From: Synechococcus sp. CS-1328 | GTDB taxonomy: Bacteria; Cyanobacteriota; Cyanobacteriia; PCC-6307; Cyanobiaceae | Length of the DNA stretch: 64,000 nucleotides | Assembly: GCF_025128095.1 (NCBI RefSeq) | Contig: NZ_JAHLYT010000045.1 | Span: 62,001-126,000 of the forward strand | Direction: 5' to 3' | Shown: positions 1 through 12,096 of the stretch, in pieces | Layout: each line of letters begins with the position of its first letter | Numbering within the stretch: position 1 is the stretch's first letter | Notes under the pieces: generated by a model | Told to the model about the DNA's origin: nothing | Database searches by the model: none | What the model saw: only the letters and a program-made list of their open reading frames with translations | Made by a program: the position numbers and the translations under genes

Positions 1-20
1 CGTAGAGGGGCTCCTGGGTC

Positions 21-1112
21 TCAGTCATGCAGCGGCGATCCTGTGGTGGGCCCAAGCAGGGCCAGTGTGCTGCGATCCCAGCACAAGCGCCAGCCACCGG
101 CCAGATCCAGCCGGCCCGGACCGCGGCGCGGCGCCAGGCGGGCCAGCAGGGTCTCCAGCTGACGGCTGGACAGCGGCTGCTGGGTGTGCTGGCTCAGCCA
201 GTGCTGCAGCAGGGCCCGTTGGCTGGCCAGGCTGAGGGCCACCAGCGGCGCCCGTGGCAGTTGCCGGGTCGAGGTGGCCTGCAGGCCAGCCAGGGCCAGG
301 GCCACAAGTTCGTCATCCCGTTCCAGTTCCTCGGCCAGCCGTTCGGCCTGGGCGCCGATCCGTTGGCTGGCACCGGGATGGAGCTGCTCCAGCACGGGCA
401 GCACCTCCTGCCGCACCCGATTGCGGGCGAAGCGCGAGTCGGCATTGCTTGGGTCCGTCCAGATCGGCAGGCCGAGCTCCCGGCAGAGGCGGGCGGTGTC
501 GCTGCGGCTGAACAGCAACAGCGGCCGCACCAGTTGGATCGCTGGCTCGGCGGCGCTGCCCGGCGGCGCTGGCTCCAGCAGGGGGCGCTGGCGCCGCAGG
601 CTGGCCAGGCCGCGCCGGTGGCTGCCGCGGGCCAGGTGCAGCAGCAGGGTTTCGGCCCGGTCGCTGGCGGTGTGGGCCGTCACCACCCGACGGCAGCCCA
701 GCCGCTCGGCCCAGTGGGCCAGCCGTTCGTACCGCCAGCGCCGCGCCGCCGCTTCCTTGGGTGCCAGCGCTTCGGCGCGATCGATCTGCAGCGGCAGTTC
801 GTGCTGCTGGGCCCACTGGGCCAGTTCAGCGGCCTGCTGGCCCGACTCGGGCCGCCAGCCATGGTCGCCATGCCACAGCTGCAGCGACCAGCCATGCAGA
901 CGCGATAAATCCTCCAGCAGGCCCGTCATTGCCATCGAATCCTGCCCGCCGGAGACGGCCAGCAGCAGCGGTGTGCCGGCGGGCAGCAGCTGGGGCTGCC
1001 GGCGTAGCAGCTGGTGCAGCCGCAGATGATCCGGGCTCCAGTGCGGCTGGGCATGGGCCGGGGCCCCAGGTGGTGCCTCGTGGGGGTTCACGGTTTCAGA
1101 TGGGAGAATCAC
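21..1112 (-). CDS. tilS: tRNA(Ile)-lysidine synthase TilS
   Basis: TilS uses ATP to attach lysine to C34 of the CAU-anticodon tRNA-Ile, so that it reads AUA instead of AUG; it acts in the cytoplasm. The PP-loop ATP-pyrophosphatase motif SGGQDS is at about residues 54-59, followed by the family-typical HGDHGWRPES, TAHTASDRAETLL and IWTDPSNAD..FARNRVR segments, and a C-terminal region that is less conserved. Length 363 aa is normal for short cyanobacterial TilS. The earliest start is GTG at 1112; a second in-frame GTG lies 21 bases downstream, so the exact start is open. It is divergent from the DUF561 gene with only about 20 bases between them, so the promoters must overlap. The family assignment is firm. 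Confidence 0.93.
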   Translation of the reverse strand: MILPSETVNPHEAPPGAPAHAQPHWSPDHLRLHQLLRRQPQLLPAGTPLLLAVSGGQDSMAMTGLLEDLSRLHGWSLQLWHGDHGWRPESGQQAAELAQWAQQHELPLQIDRAEALAPKEAAARRWRYERLAHWAERLGCRRVVTAHTASDRAETLLLHLARGSHRRGLASLRRQRPLLEPAPPGSAAEPAIQLVRPLLLFSRSDTARLCRELGLPIWTDPSNADSRFARNRVRQEVLPVLEQLHPGASQRIGAQAERLAEELERDDELVALALAGLQATSTRQLPRAPLVALSLASQRALLQHWLSQHTQQPLSSRQLETLLARLAPRRGPGRLDLAGGWRLCWDRSTLALLGPTTGSPLHD

Positions 1113-1135
1113 GAATCCAGCTCTCTGCGCCGCCG

Positions 1136-1906
1136 ATGTCGCGTCTGTCCAGCCTGCCCAGCTCCCTGCAGCGCGCCATCGCCGAGCGCCGGGCCCTGAA
1201 GGTGATCGCCGGTCTCTCCAATTTCGATGCCGCTGCAGTGCAGTGGATCAGCCGAGCCGCCGGTGCCGGTGGCGCCGACCTGATCGATGTGGCCTGCGAT
1301 CCGGAGCTGGTGACCCTGGCGGCCGCCGCCTCGGGCCTGCCGATCTGCGTGTCTGCGGTGGATCCCGAGCTGTTCCCCGCAGCGGTGGCCGCTGGCGCCG
1401 CCATGGTGGAGATCGGCAACTACGACAGCTTCTACCCCCAGGGCCGCATCTTCGGAGCCGAGGAAGTGCTGGCGCTCACCCGCCGCAGCCGCGAGCTGCT
1501 CGGCGATGTGGTGCTCTCGGTGACCGTGCCCCACGTGCTGCCCCTGGATCAGCAGGAGCAACTCGCCATCGATCTGGTCGCCGCCGGCGCCGATCTGATC
1601 CAGACCGAAGGCGGCACCAGTGCCCGGCCGTTCAGCCCCGGCAGCCTTGGCCTGATCGAGAAGGCGGCACCCACCCTGGCGGCCGCCCATGCCCTCAGCC
1701 GTGCCGTGACCGTGCCGGTGCTCTGCGCCTCCGGCCTCTCCGCCGTCACCCTGCCGCTGGCCATCGCCGCCGGTGCCGCCGGCGTGGGTGTGGGCTCCGC
1801 CGTGAACCGCCTCGGTGATGAGCTGGCGATGGTGGCGGTGGTGCGCAGTTTGCGCGATGCCCTGGCGCCGGCGACTGCGACGACGGCTGTGCCAGCCGAT
1901 CGCTGA
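1136..1906 (+). CDS. DUF561 / Ycf23-family TIM-barrel protein
   Basis: A 256-aa protein of the DUF561 (Ycf23) family, conserved in cyanobacteria and some plastids; its reaction is unknown. The sequence reads as a (beta/alpha)8 barrel: alternating beta strands such as LKVIAGLSNF, ADLIDVACD, PICVSAVDP, AAMVEIGNYDSFY, VVLSVTVPHVLPL, ADLIQTEGGTSA and VPVLCASGLSA, ending in a glycine-rich GAAGVGVGSAVN loop that would suit phosphate binding. The reading frame is open upstream to 761, but that part is inside antisense tilS; the ATG at 1136 (MSRLSSLPSSLQ) is where family similarity begins. Family assignment is secure; function is not known. Confidence 0.88.
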   Translation: MSRLSSLPSSLQRAIAERRALKVIAGLSNFDAAAVQWISRAAGAGGADLIDVACDPELVTLAAAASGLPICVSAVDPELFPAAVAAGAAMVEIGNYDSFYPQGRIFGAEEVLALTRRSRELLGDVVLSVTVPHVLPLDQQEQLAIDLVAAGADLIQTEGGTSARPFSPGSLGLIEKAAPTLAAAHALSRAVTVPVLCASGLSAVTLPLAIAAGAAGVGVGSAVNRLGDELAMVAVVRSLRDALAPATATTAVPADR

Positions 1907-1995
1907 TCGCAGGTCCTTCTCCGGCGCCGGCTGATGGGCTGGCGCCTGGCAGGGGTCCTGTCTACCGTCGAGGCATTCCCTGCGTCGAAGGATCG

Positions 1996-2382
1996 ATGGG
2001 TTCGCTGGCCTGGCTGTTGCAGTGGCCGATCCGGGCCGTGGTGCTGCTGATCGTTGCCCAGTTGCCCCTGGGGGTGGAGATGCAGGGTTTCGGGGCGGCG
2101 GTGCTGGCTGTGATCGTGATCAGCCTGCTGGGGGCGCTGCTGGCGCCGCTGCTGAAGTTGCTGCTGGCGCCCCTCTGGGTGATCACCAGCCTGGGCGGGC
2201 TGATCGCGCCGATCAGCTGGCTGTTCGACGGCCTGATCACCGTGGCGCTGTTTGCCCTGGCGGCCTCTCTGATCCCGGAGTTCCGGCTGCGCAACGGCCT
2301 GCTCAGCGCCGTGCTGGGAGCGTTGGTCTACACCTTGCTCACCGGCGCGGTTCTGAGGGTGTTCGGGTTGGAGCGGGGCTGA
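1996..2382 (+). CDS. phage-holin-like (YvlD-type) small membrane protein
   Basis: A 128-aa protein that is almost entirely hydrophobic, with four predicted membrane helices (about residues 8-25, 33-62, 66-88 and 100-122) separated by short loops. Pattern and length fit the PF04020 four-TM family, labelled phage holin family although most members are chromosomal and have no known lysis role. It stands alone between the DUF561 gene and uvrB, all on the plus strand; 89 bases separate it from DUF561 and 60 from uvrB, so an operon is possible. There are no phage genes around, so a lysis function is unlikely. Confidence 0.75.
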   Translation: MGSLAWLLQWPIRAVVLLIVAQLPLGVEMQGFGAAVLAVIVISLLGALLAPLLKLLLAPLWVITSLGGLIAPISWLFDGLITVALFALAASLIPEFRLRNGLLSAVLGALVYTLLTGAVLRVFGLERG

Positions 2383-2442
2383 GGCCGGCAACCCGTAGCG
2401 GGGCAGGCAGCACCGATCGGCCCCAACCGTGAGAATGGCCTG

Positions 2443-4445
<2,003 letters not shown>

Positions 4446-4446
<1 letters not shown>

Positions 4447-4652
4447 TGCCAACCCCCGCCGAGCTGATGCTCAACCTCATGCTCGGCTTCGTGGGCATGG
4501 CCTACGTGCTGTATGGCCGCAAGCAGGATGCGCTGGTGCCGCTGGTGAGCGGCATCCTGCTGATGATCGTGCCGTATTTCCTGCCCGGCGTGCTGCCCCA
4601 GCTGATCGTGGGGCTGCTGTTGATCGCGTTGCCGTTTCTGTTGCGGCGTTGA
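4446..4652 (+). CDS. small two-to-three-helix membrane protein coupled to uvrB
   Basis: A 68-aa hydrophobic protein beginning at an ATG that overlaps the uvrB stop by one base (TGATG), so it is very probably co-translated with uvrB. It has a first hydrophobic stretch (about 5-23, LMLNLMLGFVGMAYVLY), a short charged loop GRKQDA, and further hydrophobic segments (about 30-66) ending in a positive RR. Similar small proteins in cyanobacteria are sometimes labelled amino acid transport protein, but nothing in the sequence supports a transport role. Convergent with lysC, with six bases between the stops. Function unknown. Confidence 0.7.
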
Positions 4653-4658
4653 GGCAGC

Positions 4659-6473
4659 TCAGGCCGGGGCTTCACTGCCTTCGGCTCGGTGCTGCACGCC
4701 ACCGCCCAGGCCGAAGGCGCCGTGGACCACCCGCAGGGCCTCGACGCCATCGGCCTCGGCCACCACGCAACTGGTGCGGATTTCGCTGGTGGCGATCAGC
4801 TCGATGTTGATGCCGGCGTCAGCCAGGCTGCGGAACATGCGGGCGGCGGTGCCGGCGGTGCAGGGCATGCCCGCGCCCACCGCACTCACCCGGGCGATCG
4901 CCGGACCTTCCTCGAAGCGGGTGCCGGGCCATTGCTTCAGCAGCGGCGCCAGGGCCCGTTCCGCCTGGATCAGGTCGCCCTTGCGCAGGATGAAGCTCAT
5001 GTCGCGGCTGAGCTGGCCGGGGCTGCCGTGGGTGCGCTCCGACTGCACGATGGCGTCGAGGCTGATGCCGTTGTCGGCCAGGGCGCGGCAGATCGCGGCG
5101 GCGGTGCCGGGCCGGTCCGGCACCTGCCGCACTGTCACCTGGGCCTGATCGCGATCAAGGGCCACGCCACGGACGGCCGGATCGCCCAGGTGGCAGGGCG
5201 GCGGATCATGGCGCAGCTGATGCTCGCCCAGCTCAAAGGCCTGGGCCGCCGACCGCAGGGCCTTGCTGCCCTGGGGGGCCTCCACCAGGCAGCTCACCTT
5301 CACCTCACTGGTGGCGATCAGCCGCAGATTGATGCCGTCGCGGGCGAGGGTGTCGAACAGGCGGGCGGCCACTCCGGGGCGGCCCATGATGCCGGCCCCG
5401 GCGATGCTGAGCTTCGCCATGCCGCCTTCGGCGCTGAGCAGGGCTGCCCCGGCGCCCATGGCCGCCAGCACCTGTTCACAGACCGTGCGGGCTGCCTCCA
5501 TCTCGGATTGGTGGAGGGTGAAGGCGATGTCGTTGCTGGCGCCTTCGTGGGTGGCCTGCACGATCAGATCGACGTTAAGCCCCGCAGTCCCCAGGGCCTC
5601 GAACAGTTGGGCGGCCACGCCGGGGCAGTCGGGCACATGGGCCAGGGCCAGCACGGCCTGATCGACCTGCAGCTCCGCCGCGTCCACCGGCTTGCCCAGC
5701 TCCAGGCCTTCGCTGCCGATCGACCGGGGGGCGCCGCTGGTCAGGCGGGTGCCTGGGGCGTCGCTCCAGCTGGAGCGGACCACCAGGGGCATGCCGTAGT
5801 TGCGGGCAATCTCCACCGCCCGCGGGTGCAGCACCGCCGCGCCGAGGCTGGCCAGCTCCAGCATCTCGTCGCAGGTGACCGTGTCCATCAGCTGGGCGTC
5901 GGCCACCTTGCGGGGATCGGTGGTGAGCACGCCGGGCACATCGGTGTAGATCTCGCAGGCGGCGGCCCCGAGGGCGGCGGCCAGGGCCACGGCCGAGGTA
6001 TCGGAGCCGCCCCGGCCCAGGGTGGTGATCTCGGGGGTGCCGGCCCGGCCGCTGCTGGTGCCCTGGAAGCCGGCCACCACCACCACCTGGCCATCGGCCA
6101 GCAGCCGCTGCAGCCGCTCGGTGCGGATCTCGAGGATGCGGGCCCGCCCGTGGGACGACTCGGTGATGATTCCCGCCTGGGTGCCGGTCATCGAGACGGC
6201 CGGTACCCCTTCGGCGTGCAGGGCCATCGAGAGCAGGGCGATGGAGACCTGCTCGCCCGTGGATAGCAACATGTCCATCTCGCGCTGGGGCGGATCGCTG
6301 CTGATGGCCTGGGCCAGGCTGGAGAGTTCGTCAGTGGTGTGGCCCATCGCCGAGACCACCACGACCAGGTCGTGGCCCTCCTCGCGGCAGGCGGCCACGC
6401 GCCGGGCCACGGCCCGGATCCGCTCCACGTCGGCCACCGAGGTGCCCCCGAACTTCTGAACGAGCAGGGCCAT
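4659..6473 (-). CDS. lysC: aspartate kinase with four ACT domains
   Basis: Phosphorylates L-aspartate, the first step toward lysine, threonine, methionine and isoleucine. The catalytic amino-acid-kinase domain (about residues 1-250) opens with KFGGTSVAD (7-15) and contains [15 protein letters not shown] and [21 protein letters not shown]. It is followed by four ACT-type units, visible as two alternating pairs: [49 protein letters not shown] and [17 protein letters not shown], each ending in a NLRLIATSE- or NVDLIVQ-like strand. Four ACT units (604 aa) are typical of cyanobacterial aspartokinases; most others have two. Feedback inhibition by lysine and threonine would be expected from the family. 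Confidence 0.96.
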   Translation of the reverse strand: MALLVQKFGGTSVADVERIRAVARRVAACREEGHDLVVVVSAMGHTTDELSSLAQAISSDPPQREMDMLLSTGEQVSIALLSMALHAEGVPAVSMTGTQAGIITESSHGRARILEIRTERLQRLLADGQVVVVAGFQGTSSGRAGTPEITTLGRGGSDTSAVALAAALGAAACEIYTDVPGVLTTDPRKVADAQLMDTVTCDEMLELASLGAAVLHPRAVEIARNYGMPLVVRSSWSDAPGTRLTSGAPRSIGSEGLELGKPVDAAELQVDQAVLALAHVPDCPGVAAQLFEALGTAGLNVDLIVQATHEGASNDIAFTLHQSEMEAARTVCEQVLAAMGAGAALLSAEGGMAKLSIAGAGIMGRPGVAARLFDTLARDGINLRLIATSEVKVSCLVEAPQGSKALRSAAQAFELGEHQLRHDPPPCHLGDPAVRGVALDRDQAQVTVRQVPDRPGTAAAICRALADNGISLDAIVQSERTHGSPGQLSRDMSFILRKGDLIQAERALAPLLKQWPGTRFEEGPAIARVSAVGAGMPCTAGTAARMFRSLADAGINIELIATSEIRTSCVVAEADGVEALRVVHGAFGLGGGVQHRAEGSEAPA

Positions 6474-6503
6474 CGGCGGGTCGGACGCGGCGGGAACGGG
6501 CGA

Positions 6504-7526
6504 TTATCGGCCCGCATGGTCAAGGGTGATGCCCCCGGCAAGCAGGAAACCATCGCGGAAGGCATCACCCGGCGTTGCGCCCCGCTTCAGGGCGGCCTCC
6601 ACGTCCAGCAGCTGGCTGAGCAGCTTCAGCAGCGGCCCCGGGCCTCGGCCACGGAGCTGCTTGCGCATCACGTAGATCCGCTTGGGGTTGCCGATGCCGG
6701 CGGCCTTGGCGATGGTGGCCACGTCGGTCTCGCCGGTTTTGTCCAGCAGGCTCACCCACAGCCAGCCCCGGATCTGACTGGTCAGTGCCGCCACGATCCG
6801 CAGGGCCGGTTCGTTCACCTCCAGCAGGCTGTCCACCAGGGCGATCGCGTCGGCGGGACGCCCCGCCAGCAGGGCGTCGCCCACCGCCAGGCTGGTGGTG
6901 GCGTGGCTGCCAATCAGGGCCCGCACTGCAGCGACGTTGATCGGGCGGGCTGTGGGTGTCGCCGCTGAGGGTCCCGGGGCGGTGCCGGCATAGAGCGCCA
7001 GTTTTTCCAGCTCGCTGGCCAGGCGGGCGCTGTCGCTGCCGATCGCCTCGCACAGGGCCTCGGCGGCGGCCGGCTCCAGGCTCAGGCCCAGCTCATGGGC
7101 GGTGCGTGTCACCAGATCCAGCTGGCCGGCTCCGTCCCAGGCGGCCGGCAGAGTGAAGCTCCGTTCCCGGGCCACCGCCTTGAGCGCCTTGGTGATGCGC
7201 AGGCGGGCGTCGGGTTTGTTGCTGCTCACCAGCAGCAGGTGGCAGGTCTCGGGCACCAGCTCCAGGCAGGCCTCCATCTGGGCCGCCAGCTCCGCCGGAC
7301 ACTGGCTGGTGAAGGGGCTGCGCTGCAGCACCACCAGCCGCGCTCCGCTGCCGAAGGGCGGGGTGCGTGCCTCCTCCAGGGCCCGGGCGGCCTGGCCGGC
7401 ATCGTTGCCGTCGAGGCGGCTGAGGTTGATCGACGCCCAGGCCGGATCCACCAGCTCGGTCACCAGGGCCTCCACGGCCCGCTGGCGGGCGGCTTCGTCG
7501 TCGCCCCAGTAGAGATGGATCGGCAT
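6504..7526 (-). CDS. holA: DNA polymerase III delta subunit
   Basis: The delta subunit is the clamp-loader wrench that opens the beta sliding clamp. The 340-aa sequence starts MPIHLYWGDDEA, matching the family opening (I.L..G.e..l), followed by the PAWASINLSRLDG segment, LVVLQRSPF, HLLLVSSNKPDARLRITKALK and the conserved helical segment GSDSARLASELEKLALYAG (about residues 173-191). The C-terminal collar domain contains GNPKRIYVMRKQLRGRG. It lacks the Walker motifs of gamma/delta-prime, as expected. Its ATG faces the cobH gene across less than 20 bases. It follows the lysC start by 30 bases on the same strand, but in the upstream position, so holA-lysC could be co-transcribed. Confidence 0.9.
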   Translation of the reverse strand: MPIHLYWGDDEAARQRAVEALVTELVDPAWASINLSRLDGNDAGQAARALEEARTPPFGSGARLVVLQRSPFTSQCPAELAAQMEACLELVPETCHLLLVSSNKPDARLRITKALKAVARERSFTLPAAWDGAGQLDLVTRTAHELGLSLEPAAAEALCEAIGSDSARLASELEKLALYAGTAPGPSAATPTARPINVAAVRALIGSHATTSLAVGDALLAGRPADAIALVDSLLEVNEPALRIVAALTSQIRGWLWVSLLDKTGETDVATIAKAAGIGNPKRIYVMRKQLRGRGPGPLLKLLSQLLDVEAALKRGATPGDAFRDGFLLAGGITLDHAGR

Positions 7527-7543
7527 CGGTGCGGCGCGGCCGG

Positions 7544-8236
7544 ATGGAGCGGCAGAGGCTGGAGCAGGAACAGGAACAGGGAGCGGAGCGCGTGCCTGGC
7601 GCGCTGGCCGGTTTCGACCATCCGATCTTCACCGAAAGCCTGCGCCGCATCCACGCCTGGTTGGGGGAGACGGGTTTCCGCGGGGTGGAGCAGGAGGTGC
7701 TCGAACGGCTGGTGCACAGCAGCGGCGATCCGGCGCTGGCGCCCTTGCTGCGCTTCAGCACGGGGGCCTGCGACGCCGGACTGGCGGCACTGTCGGCCGG
7801 AACGGCGATCCTCACCGACACGGCCATGGCTGCGGCGGCGGTGGCGCCAATGGCGCGGCGCACCTTCGCCAACCCCGTGCACAGCGTGCTGGCCTGGGCT
7901 CCGGCGGTGGCGCCGGCCGGCTGCACCCGCGCGGCGGCGGGCATGGCGCGGGCCCTGGCGGAGCATCCCGGCGCCGTGGTGCTGATCGGCAGTGCCCCCA
8001 CCGCGCTGGAGTGCCTGATCGATCTGGCCGGCCCATCTGCTGCTCACGATCCGATGGCGCCAGCCCTGGTGATCGGCATGCCGGTGGGCTTCGTGGGGGT
8101 GCTCGAAAGCAAGCGCCGCCTGGCCCGCAGCGGCCTGGCCCAGATCCGACTGGAAGGCAGCCGTGGGGGTGCTGGCCTGGTCGGGGCGGCTGCCAATGCC
8201 CTGCTGCGCCACGCCTGGCTGACCGCGAACGCCTGA
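7544..8236 (+). CDS. cobH: precorrin-8X / cobalt-precorrin-8 methylmutase
   Basis: Moves a methyl group from C11 to C12 of (cobalt-)precorrin-8 to give hydrogenobyrinic or cobyrinic acid, a late step in corrin ring building for cobalamin or pseudocobalamin. Motifs seen: FDHPIFTESLRRIH near the start, the catalytic histidine in EVLERLVHSSGD (about residue 58), TGACDAGLAALSAGTAILTDTAM, and VIGMPVGFVGVLESKRRL near the C-terminus. ATG at 7544 is preferred over an in-frame GTG at 7529, which would leave almost no space to the divergent holA start. The N-terminal 20 residues are Glu/Gln-rich and not part of the family core. No other cob genes lie in the window. Confidence 0.93.
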   Translation: MERQRLEQEQEQGAERVPGALAGFDHPIFTESLRRIHAWLGETGFRGVEQEVLERLVHSSGDPALAPLLRFSTGACDAGLAALSAGTAILTDTAMAAAAVAPMARRTFANPVHSVLAWAPAVAPAGCTRAAAGMARALAEHPGAVVLIGSAPTALECLIDLAGPSAAHDPMAPALVIGMPVGFVGVLESKRRLARSGLAQIRLEGSRGGAGLVGAAANALLRHAWLTANA

Positions 8237-8266
8237 GCCCTGCCCTGAGGGCGTCAGGCCGGTCGC

Positions 8267-11173
8267 TCAGGTCGACGCGACCGGGCCTGGTTCTCGATCC
8301 AGCCCCACCGCCACGTGGCTGTTGGCCTCGATCCGATCGAGCACCTGGCGGGCCCGCTGCACCACCACCGGCGGCACCCCGGCCAGGCGGGCCGCCTCGA
8401 TGCCGTAGCTGCGGCTGGCGCCGCCGGTCACCACCCGATGCAGGAACACCAGGTCGTCGCCGGTTTCCTGCACCAGCACCTGGGCATTGGCCACGTTGGG
8501 CAGCAGATCGGCCAGCTCATTGAGCTCGTGGTAGTGAGTGGCGAAGATCGTGCGGGCACCGATGCGTTCGGCCAGGTGCTCGGCCACGGCCCAGGCGATC
8601 GAGAGTCCATCGAAAGTGGCGGTGCCCCGGCCGATCTCATCGAGCAGCACCAGGGAGTGGCTGGTGGCGTGATGCAGGATGTTGGCGGTTTCGGCCATCT
8701 CCACCATGAAGGTGGACTGGCCGCTGGCCAGGTCGTCGACGGCGCCGACGCGGGTGAAGATCCGATCGGCAATGCCGAGGCGGGCGCTGCGGGCTGGAAT
8801 CCAGCTGCCGATCTGGGCCATCAGCTGCAGCAGCCCGCTCTGGCGCAGATAGCAGCTCTTGCCGCTGGCATTCGGACCGGTGAGCACCAGCAGATCCGGA
8901 ATGGCGGTGGAAGGGGGCGCCGAGGTGGCCGACTCGGCCGGCGGGTCGAGCGGCGATGGCGGCGCAGACCCCAGCCGCAGGCTGTTGGCCGTGAAGGGCT
9001 CTTCCACCAGCAGCTGCTCCACCACCGGATGGCGCCCCGCTTCGATCCAGAGCTCGCGCCCCTCGACGATCTCCGGGCGGCAGTAGCCGCCGATGGCCGC
9101 CACTTCCGCCAGCGAGGCGATCCCATCCAGCTCGGCCACCCGTCGCGCCGCCTCCCGGATCACGGCGGCGCGCTCCCCAACTTGCTCGCGCAGGGCGCAG
9201 AACAGGTCGTACTCCCGCTGGGCGGCCCGGGTCCGCAGCTGCAGGATGCGGCCTTCGCGGCCCTTGAGCTCGGGGGTCACGAAGCGTTCTTCGTTGGCCA
9301 GGGTCTGGCGGCGGATCCAGTGCGTTGGTACCGAGGCGGCCTTGGCGCGGCTGACCGAGAGGAAGTAGCCGAAGGTGCGGTGGTACTGCAGGCGCAGGTT
9401 GGGGTTGCCGCTGGCGCGGCGCTCCAGGGCCTCCTGCTGCTCCAGCCAGCTGTCCTGGTCGTCGAGCTGGTTGCGCAGGCCGTCGAGGCGGGCATCGACG
9501 CTGTCGTGGATCAGGCCGCCATCGCTGAGGTTCAGCGGTGGATCGTCCACCAGGGTGTGGCGCAGCACCGCCGCCAGCTCCACCAGCTCCGGCCAGGTGC
9601 GTTGCAGCGCCGCCAAGGGAGGGCTGCTGGCCTGGGCGAGCAGGCCGGCCAGCAGCGGCAGCCGCTCCAGGCCGTCGGCCAGGGCCACCAGATCCCTGGC
9701 CGAGGCGGTGCCGGCGCCGGCCCGGCCCGCCAGCCGCTCCAGATCACCCATGGGCCGCAGCAGGCGCCGCACGCTCAAGCGCAGCGAACGGCTGGCCACC
9801 AGTTCGCCCACGCCGTCCTGACGGGCGCTGATCGCGGCCCGATCCACCAGGGGAGCCTCGATCCAGCGGCGCAGACAGCGCCCTCCCATGGCGGTCATGG
9901 AGCGATCCAGGGCCCAGAGCAGGGAGCCCTGCAGGCTGCCCCCCAGCTGGGTGCGGGTCAGCTCCAGGTTGCGGCGGGTCTGGGCGTCGAGCACCAGCTG
10001 GTCGCCGGCATGCCAGAGCCGAGGCATGTCCAGGGGCACCAGCCGGCCGGTTTCGGTGCCCTCCAGATAGGCGAGCAGTCCACCGGCGGCGCGCAGGGCC
10101 AGGGGGGCTTCGGCCAGGCCCAGGCCATCGAGGCTGGCCAGGCGGAAGCGCGCCAGCAGTCGTGCCCGCGCCTCCGGTGCCGCAAACGGCGTGCGGGGCT
10201 GGGTGGTGAGCAGCAGGCCCTCAGGGCACCAGGCCGGTTCGGGCTCCCCGCTCCAGAGCACTTCGGCGGCGTCCTGCTGCAGCAGCTCCTGGTGCAGCAG
10301 ATCCGTTCCCTGCCGCTCGGTGAGCCGGAATTCGCCGGTGCTTACGTCGGCCACGGCCAGTCCCCAGTGGTTGCCCTCCCGCACCACGGCCACCAGCCAG
10401 TTGTTGCGGCGGGCGCTGAGCATGCCCTCGTCCAGCACCGTGCCCGGCGTGAGCACGCGGGTGATGTCCCGCTTGAGCAGGGCCCCCTTGGCTGGGGTGG
10501 TCTCCAGTTGGTCGCAGAGGGCAACGCTGAGGCCGTGGCGCACCAGTTCGCTGCAATGACGCTCGGCCGCGTGGTGGGGCAGGCCCGCCATCGGGACGCG
10601 CCCGATCGCCTTGCCGGCCTCCTTGCCGGTGAGGGTGAGCTCCAGCAGGCGCGAGAGCGTGATCGCGTCTTCAAAGAAGCACTCGAAGAAATCCCCCAGG
10701 CGGTAGAGCAGCACCCGCTCGGGATGGGCCGCCTTGAGTTCAACGTAGTGGCGCAGCACCGGCGTCAGCTGGGCCGGATCCACCAGGCTGTGGTGATGCC
10801 AGCGGGGCAGGTCGTGATCGGGCAGGTCGTCGGTGTCGGCCAGACCAGCGGCTGCGGCACAGGATCCGTCAGGGGTTGCTGCACTGGCGGAGCCACTGGG
10901 CTCCGTTTCCAGACCACCGAGGTCATTGCCGTTGCCGTCACCGGAGGCGAGGCCCATGCCGCCAGCCGCTCTGGCTGGCCGGCGCCGGCGGGGCCGGGCC
11001 GTGGCATCGGCCTCCAGCTGGGCGTCGTCCAGCGCCTCCCCATCACCGCTGCCGCTTGCCTCGGCTGGGGCCTGATCTGAGCAGGGAAGCGCGGCCGGAG
11101 CTGCGCCGAACAGGTCTCCCTGCAGACCCAGATCGGCCACCAGCGACAGCTGCTGCTCGGCTCCCGCGGCCAC
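8267..11173 (-). CDS. mutS: DNA mismatch repair protein MutS
   Basis: MutS recognises mismatches as a dimer and drives repair by ATP switching. The mismatch-binding N-domain contains [16 protein letters not shown] (with the FxE-like Phe-Phe-Glu site), and the ATPase domain contains Walker A GPNASGKS, the [17 protein letters not shown] switch and [14 protein letters not shown] (Walker B), then THYHEL. About 120 residues precede the N-domain, including [10 protein letters not shown] and a DDAQ..ARPRRRR stretch that picocyanobacterial MutS proteins share, so the start must be upstream of these. I chose the GTG at 11173 (968 aa). The frame stays open to a GTG at 11341, which would run into the psbZ leader; the start is uncertain, the family is not. 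Confidence 0.9.
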   Translation of the reverse strand: MAAGAEQQLSLVADLGLQGDLFGAAPAALPCSDQAPAEASGSGDGEALDDAQLEADATARPRRRRPARAAGGMGLASGDGNGNDLGGLETEPSGSASAATPDGSCAAAAGLADTDDLPDHDLPRWHHHSLVDPAQLTPVLRHYVELKAAHPERVLLYRLGDFFECFFEDAITLSRLLELTLTGKEAGKAIGRVPMAGLPHHAAERHCSELVRHGLSVALCDQLETTPAKGALLKRDITRVLTPGTVLDEGMLSARRNNWLVAVVREGNHWGLAVADVSTGEFRLTERQGTDLLHQELLQQDAAEVLWSGEPEPAWCPEGLLLTTQPRTPFAAPEARARLLARFRLASLDGLGLAEAPLALRAAGGLLAYLEGTETGRLVPLDMPRLWHAGDQLVLDAQTRRNLELTRTQLGGSLQGSLLWALDRSMTAMGGRCLRRWIEAPLVDRAAISARQDGVGELVASRSLRLSVRRLLRPMGDLERLAGRAGAGTASARDLVALADGLERLPLLAGLLAQASSPPLAALQRTWPELVELAAVLRHTLVDDPPLNLSDGGLIHDSVDARLDGLRNQLDDQDSWLEQQEALERRASGNPNLRLQYHRTFGYFLSVSRAKAASVPTHWIRRQTLANEERFVTPELKGREGRILQLRTRAAQREYDLFCALREQVGERAAVIREAARRVAELDGIASLAEVAAIGGYCRPEIVEGRELWIEAGRHPVVEQLLVEEPFTANSLRLGSAPPSPLDPPAESATSAPPSTAIPDLLVLTGPNASGKSCYLRQSGLLQLMAQIGSWIPARSARLGIADRIFTRVGAVDDLASGQSTFMVEMAETANILHHATSHSLVLLDEIGRGTATFDGLSIAWAVAEHLAERIGARTIFATHYHELNELADLLPNVANAQVLVQETGDDLVFLHRVVTGGASRSYGIEAARLAGVPPVVVQRARQVLDRIEANSHVAVGLDREPGPVAST

Positions 11174-11242
11174 GCTGGCAGGACGAACGAGGCTCGATCG
11201 TAGGGGGCCTGGCCGTCCCGCTCCCGACAACTTGTGAAGGAA

Positions 11243-11268
11243 CCTGCCGGCCCCGGGCCGGGGGCAGG
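11243..11268 (+). repeat. GC-rich inverted repeat upstream of psbZ
   Basis: The 7-base arms at 11247-11253 and 11255-11261 are perfect reverse complements (CCGGCCC and GGGCCGG), and the outer bases CCTG (11243-11246) and CAGG (11265-11268) extend the stem with a three-G bulge. It lies about 75 bases ahead of the psbZ ATG and between psbZ and the preferred mutS start. It could form in the psbZ leader RNA if transcription starts upstream of it. No T-tract follows, so it does not look like an intrinsic terminator. Function is not known. Confidence 0.35.
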
Positions 11269-11343
11269 AATCGTCGTGTGAGAATCCCGAAACTGACCGT
11301 CGGCGACCCCCTGCCGCTGCCGGCCATCTCCGTTGCCGCACCC

Positions 11344-11532
11344 ATGCAGATCCTCAACACCCTCACCGTTCTGGCCCTGGTGGTGATGTCGTTCGCGCTG
11401 GTGGTGGCGGTGCCCGTGCTTTACGCCAGCAGCGACGACAGCGGCCGCTCCAATCGCATCATCCTGCTGGGCGGGGCCGCCTGGGTGGCCTTGGTGCTGC
11501 TCAACTGGGGCATGAGCTATTTCGTGGTCTGA
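11344..11532 (+). CDS. psbZ: photosystem II protein PsbZ (Ycf9)
   Basis: PsbZ is a two-helix subunit at the edge of the photosystem II core in the thylakoid membrane, involved in stable association of PSII with antenna proteins. The 62-aa length is exactly that of the family. The two membrane helices are about residues 5-25 and 38-60, with the family loop [16 protein letters not shown] between them and the characteristic C-terminal YFVV. The gene is followed after five bases by ribH, a pairing also known in other picocyanobacteria. This gene is direct evidence for an oxygenic phototroph. Confidence 0.95.
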   Translation: MQILNTLTVLALVVMSFALVVAVPVLYASSDDSGRSNRIILLGGAAWVALVLLNWGMSYFVV

Positions 11533-11537
11533 TCCCT

Positions 11538-12014
11538 TTGGCCAGTTTTGAAGGTCGCTTCACCGACGCTGCCAGCCTCCGCATCGCCGTAGTGGTGGCG
11601 CGGTTCAACGACCTGGTGACCGGCAAGTTGCTTAGCGGCTGCCTGGATTGCCTGTCCCGCCACGGCATTGATGTGGGCGAGGCGAGCGCCCAGTTGGATG
11701 TGGCCTGGGTTCCCGGCAGTTTTGAGATCCCCCTGGTGGCTCAGCGGCTCGCTGCCAGTGGCCGCTATCAAGTGGTGGTCACCCTCGGCGCCGTGATCCG
11801 CGGCGACACCCCCCACTTCGATGTGGTGGTGGCCGAAGTGAGCAAGGGCGTGGCCAGCGTCGCCCGCGACACCGGTGTGCCGGTGATCTTCGGCGTGCTC
11901 ACCACCGACACCCTGCAGCAGGCCCTGGAGCGGGCCGGCATCAAGAGCAACCTGGGCTGGAGTTATGGCCTGCAGGCTCTGGAGATGGGCAGCCTGATGG
12001 CGGCCCTGCCCTGA
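11538..12014 (+). CDS. ribH: 6,7-dimethyl-8-ribityllumazine synthase
   Basis: Catalyses the penultimate step of riboflavin synthesis, condensing 5-amino-6-ribitylaminouracil with dihydroxybutanone phosphate. At 158 aa it has the family signatures [17 protein letters not shown] (with the aromatic substrate-stacking Phe), [28 protein letters not shown] with the catalytic His, and [11 protein letters not shown]. The start is a TTG at 11538, five bases past the psbZ stop; no in-frame ATG or GTG precedes the conserved core. Co-transcription with psbZ is likely from the spacing. The C-terminal [16 protein letters not shown] replaces the more usual NKGWEAA-type segment. Confidence 0.94.
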   Translation: MASFEGRFTDAASLRIAVVVARFNDLVTGKLLSGCLDCLSRHGIDVGEASAQLDVAWVPGSFEIPLVAQRLAASGRYQVVVTLGAVIRGDTPHFDVVVAEVSKGVASVARDTGVPVIFGVLTTDTLQQALERAGIKSNLGWSYGLQALEMGSLMAALP

Positions 12015-12096
12015 GGTTCCGGCCTGTGCCGCCGGCCAAGCTGACGACGCCGGCGGATGGGAACACCGGTCTGCCCTTAGGTTTTGCTTCTGTCGT

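Noticed and set aside
1996-2382. Prophage remnant suggested by a holin-like gene.
   Set aside because: No other phage gene is near; this holin family is mainly chromosomal.
8315-11080. A 921-residue plus-strand open frame opposite mutS.
   Set aside because: Antisense artefact of high GC; mutS motifs on the other strand are unambiguous.
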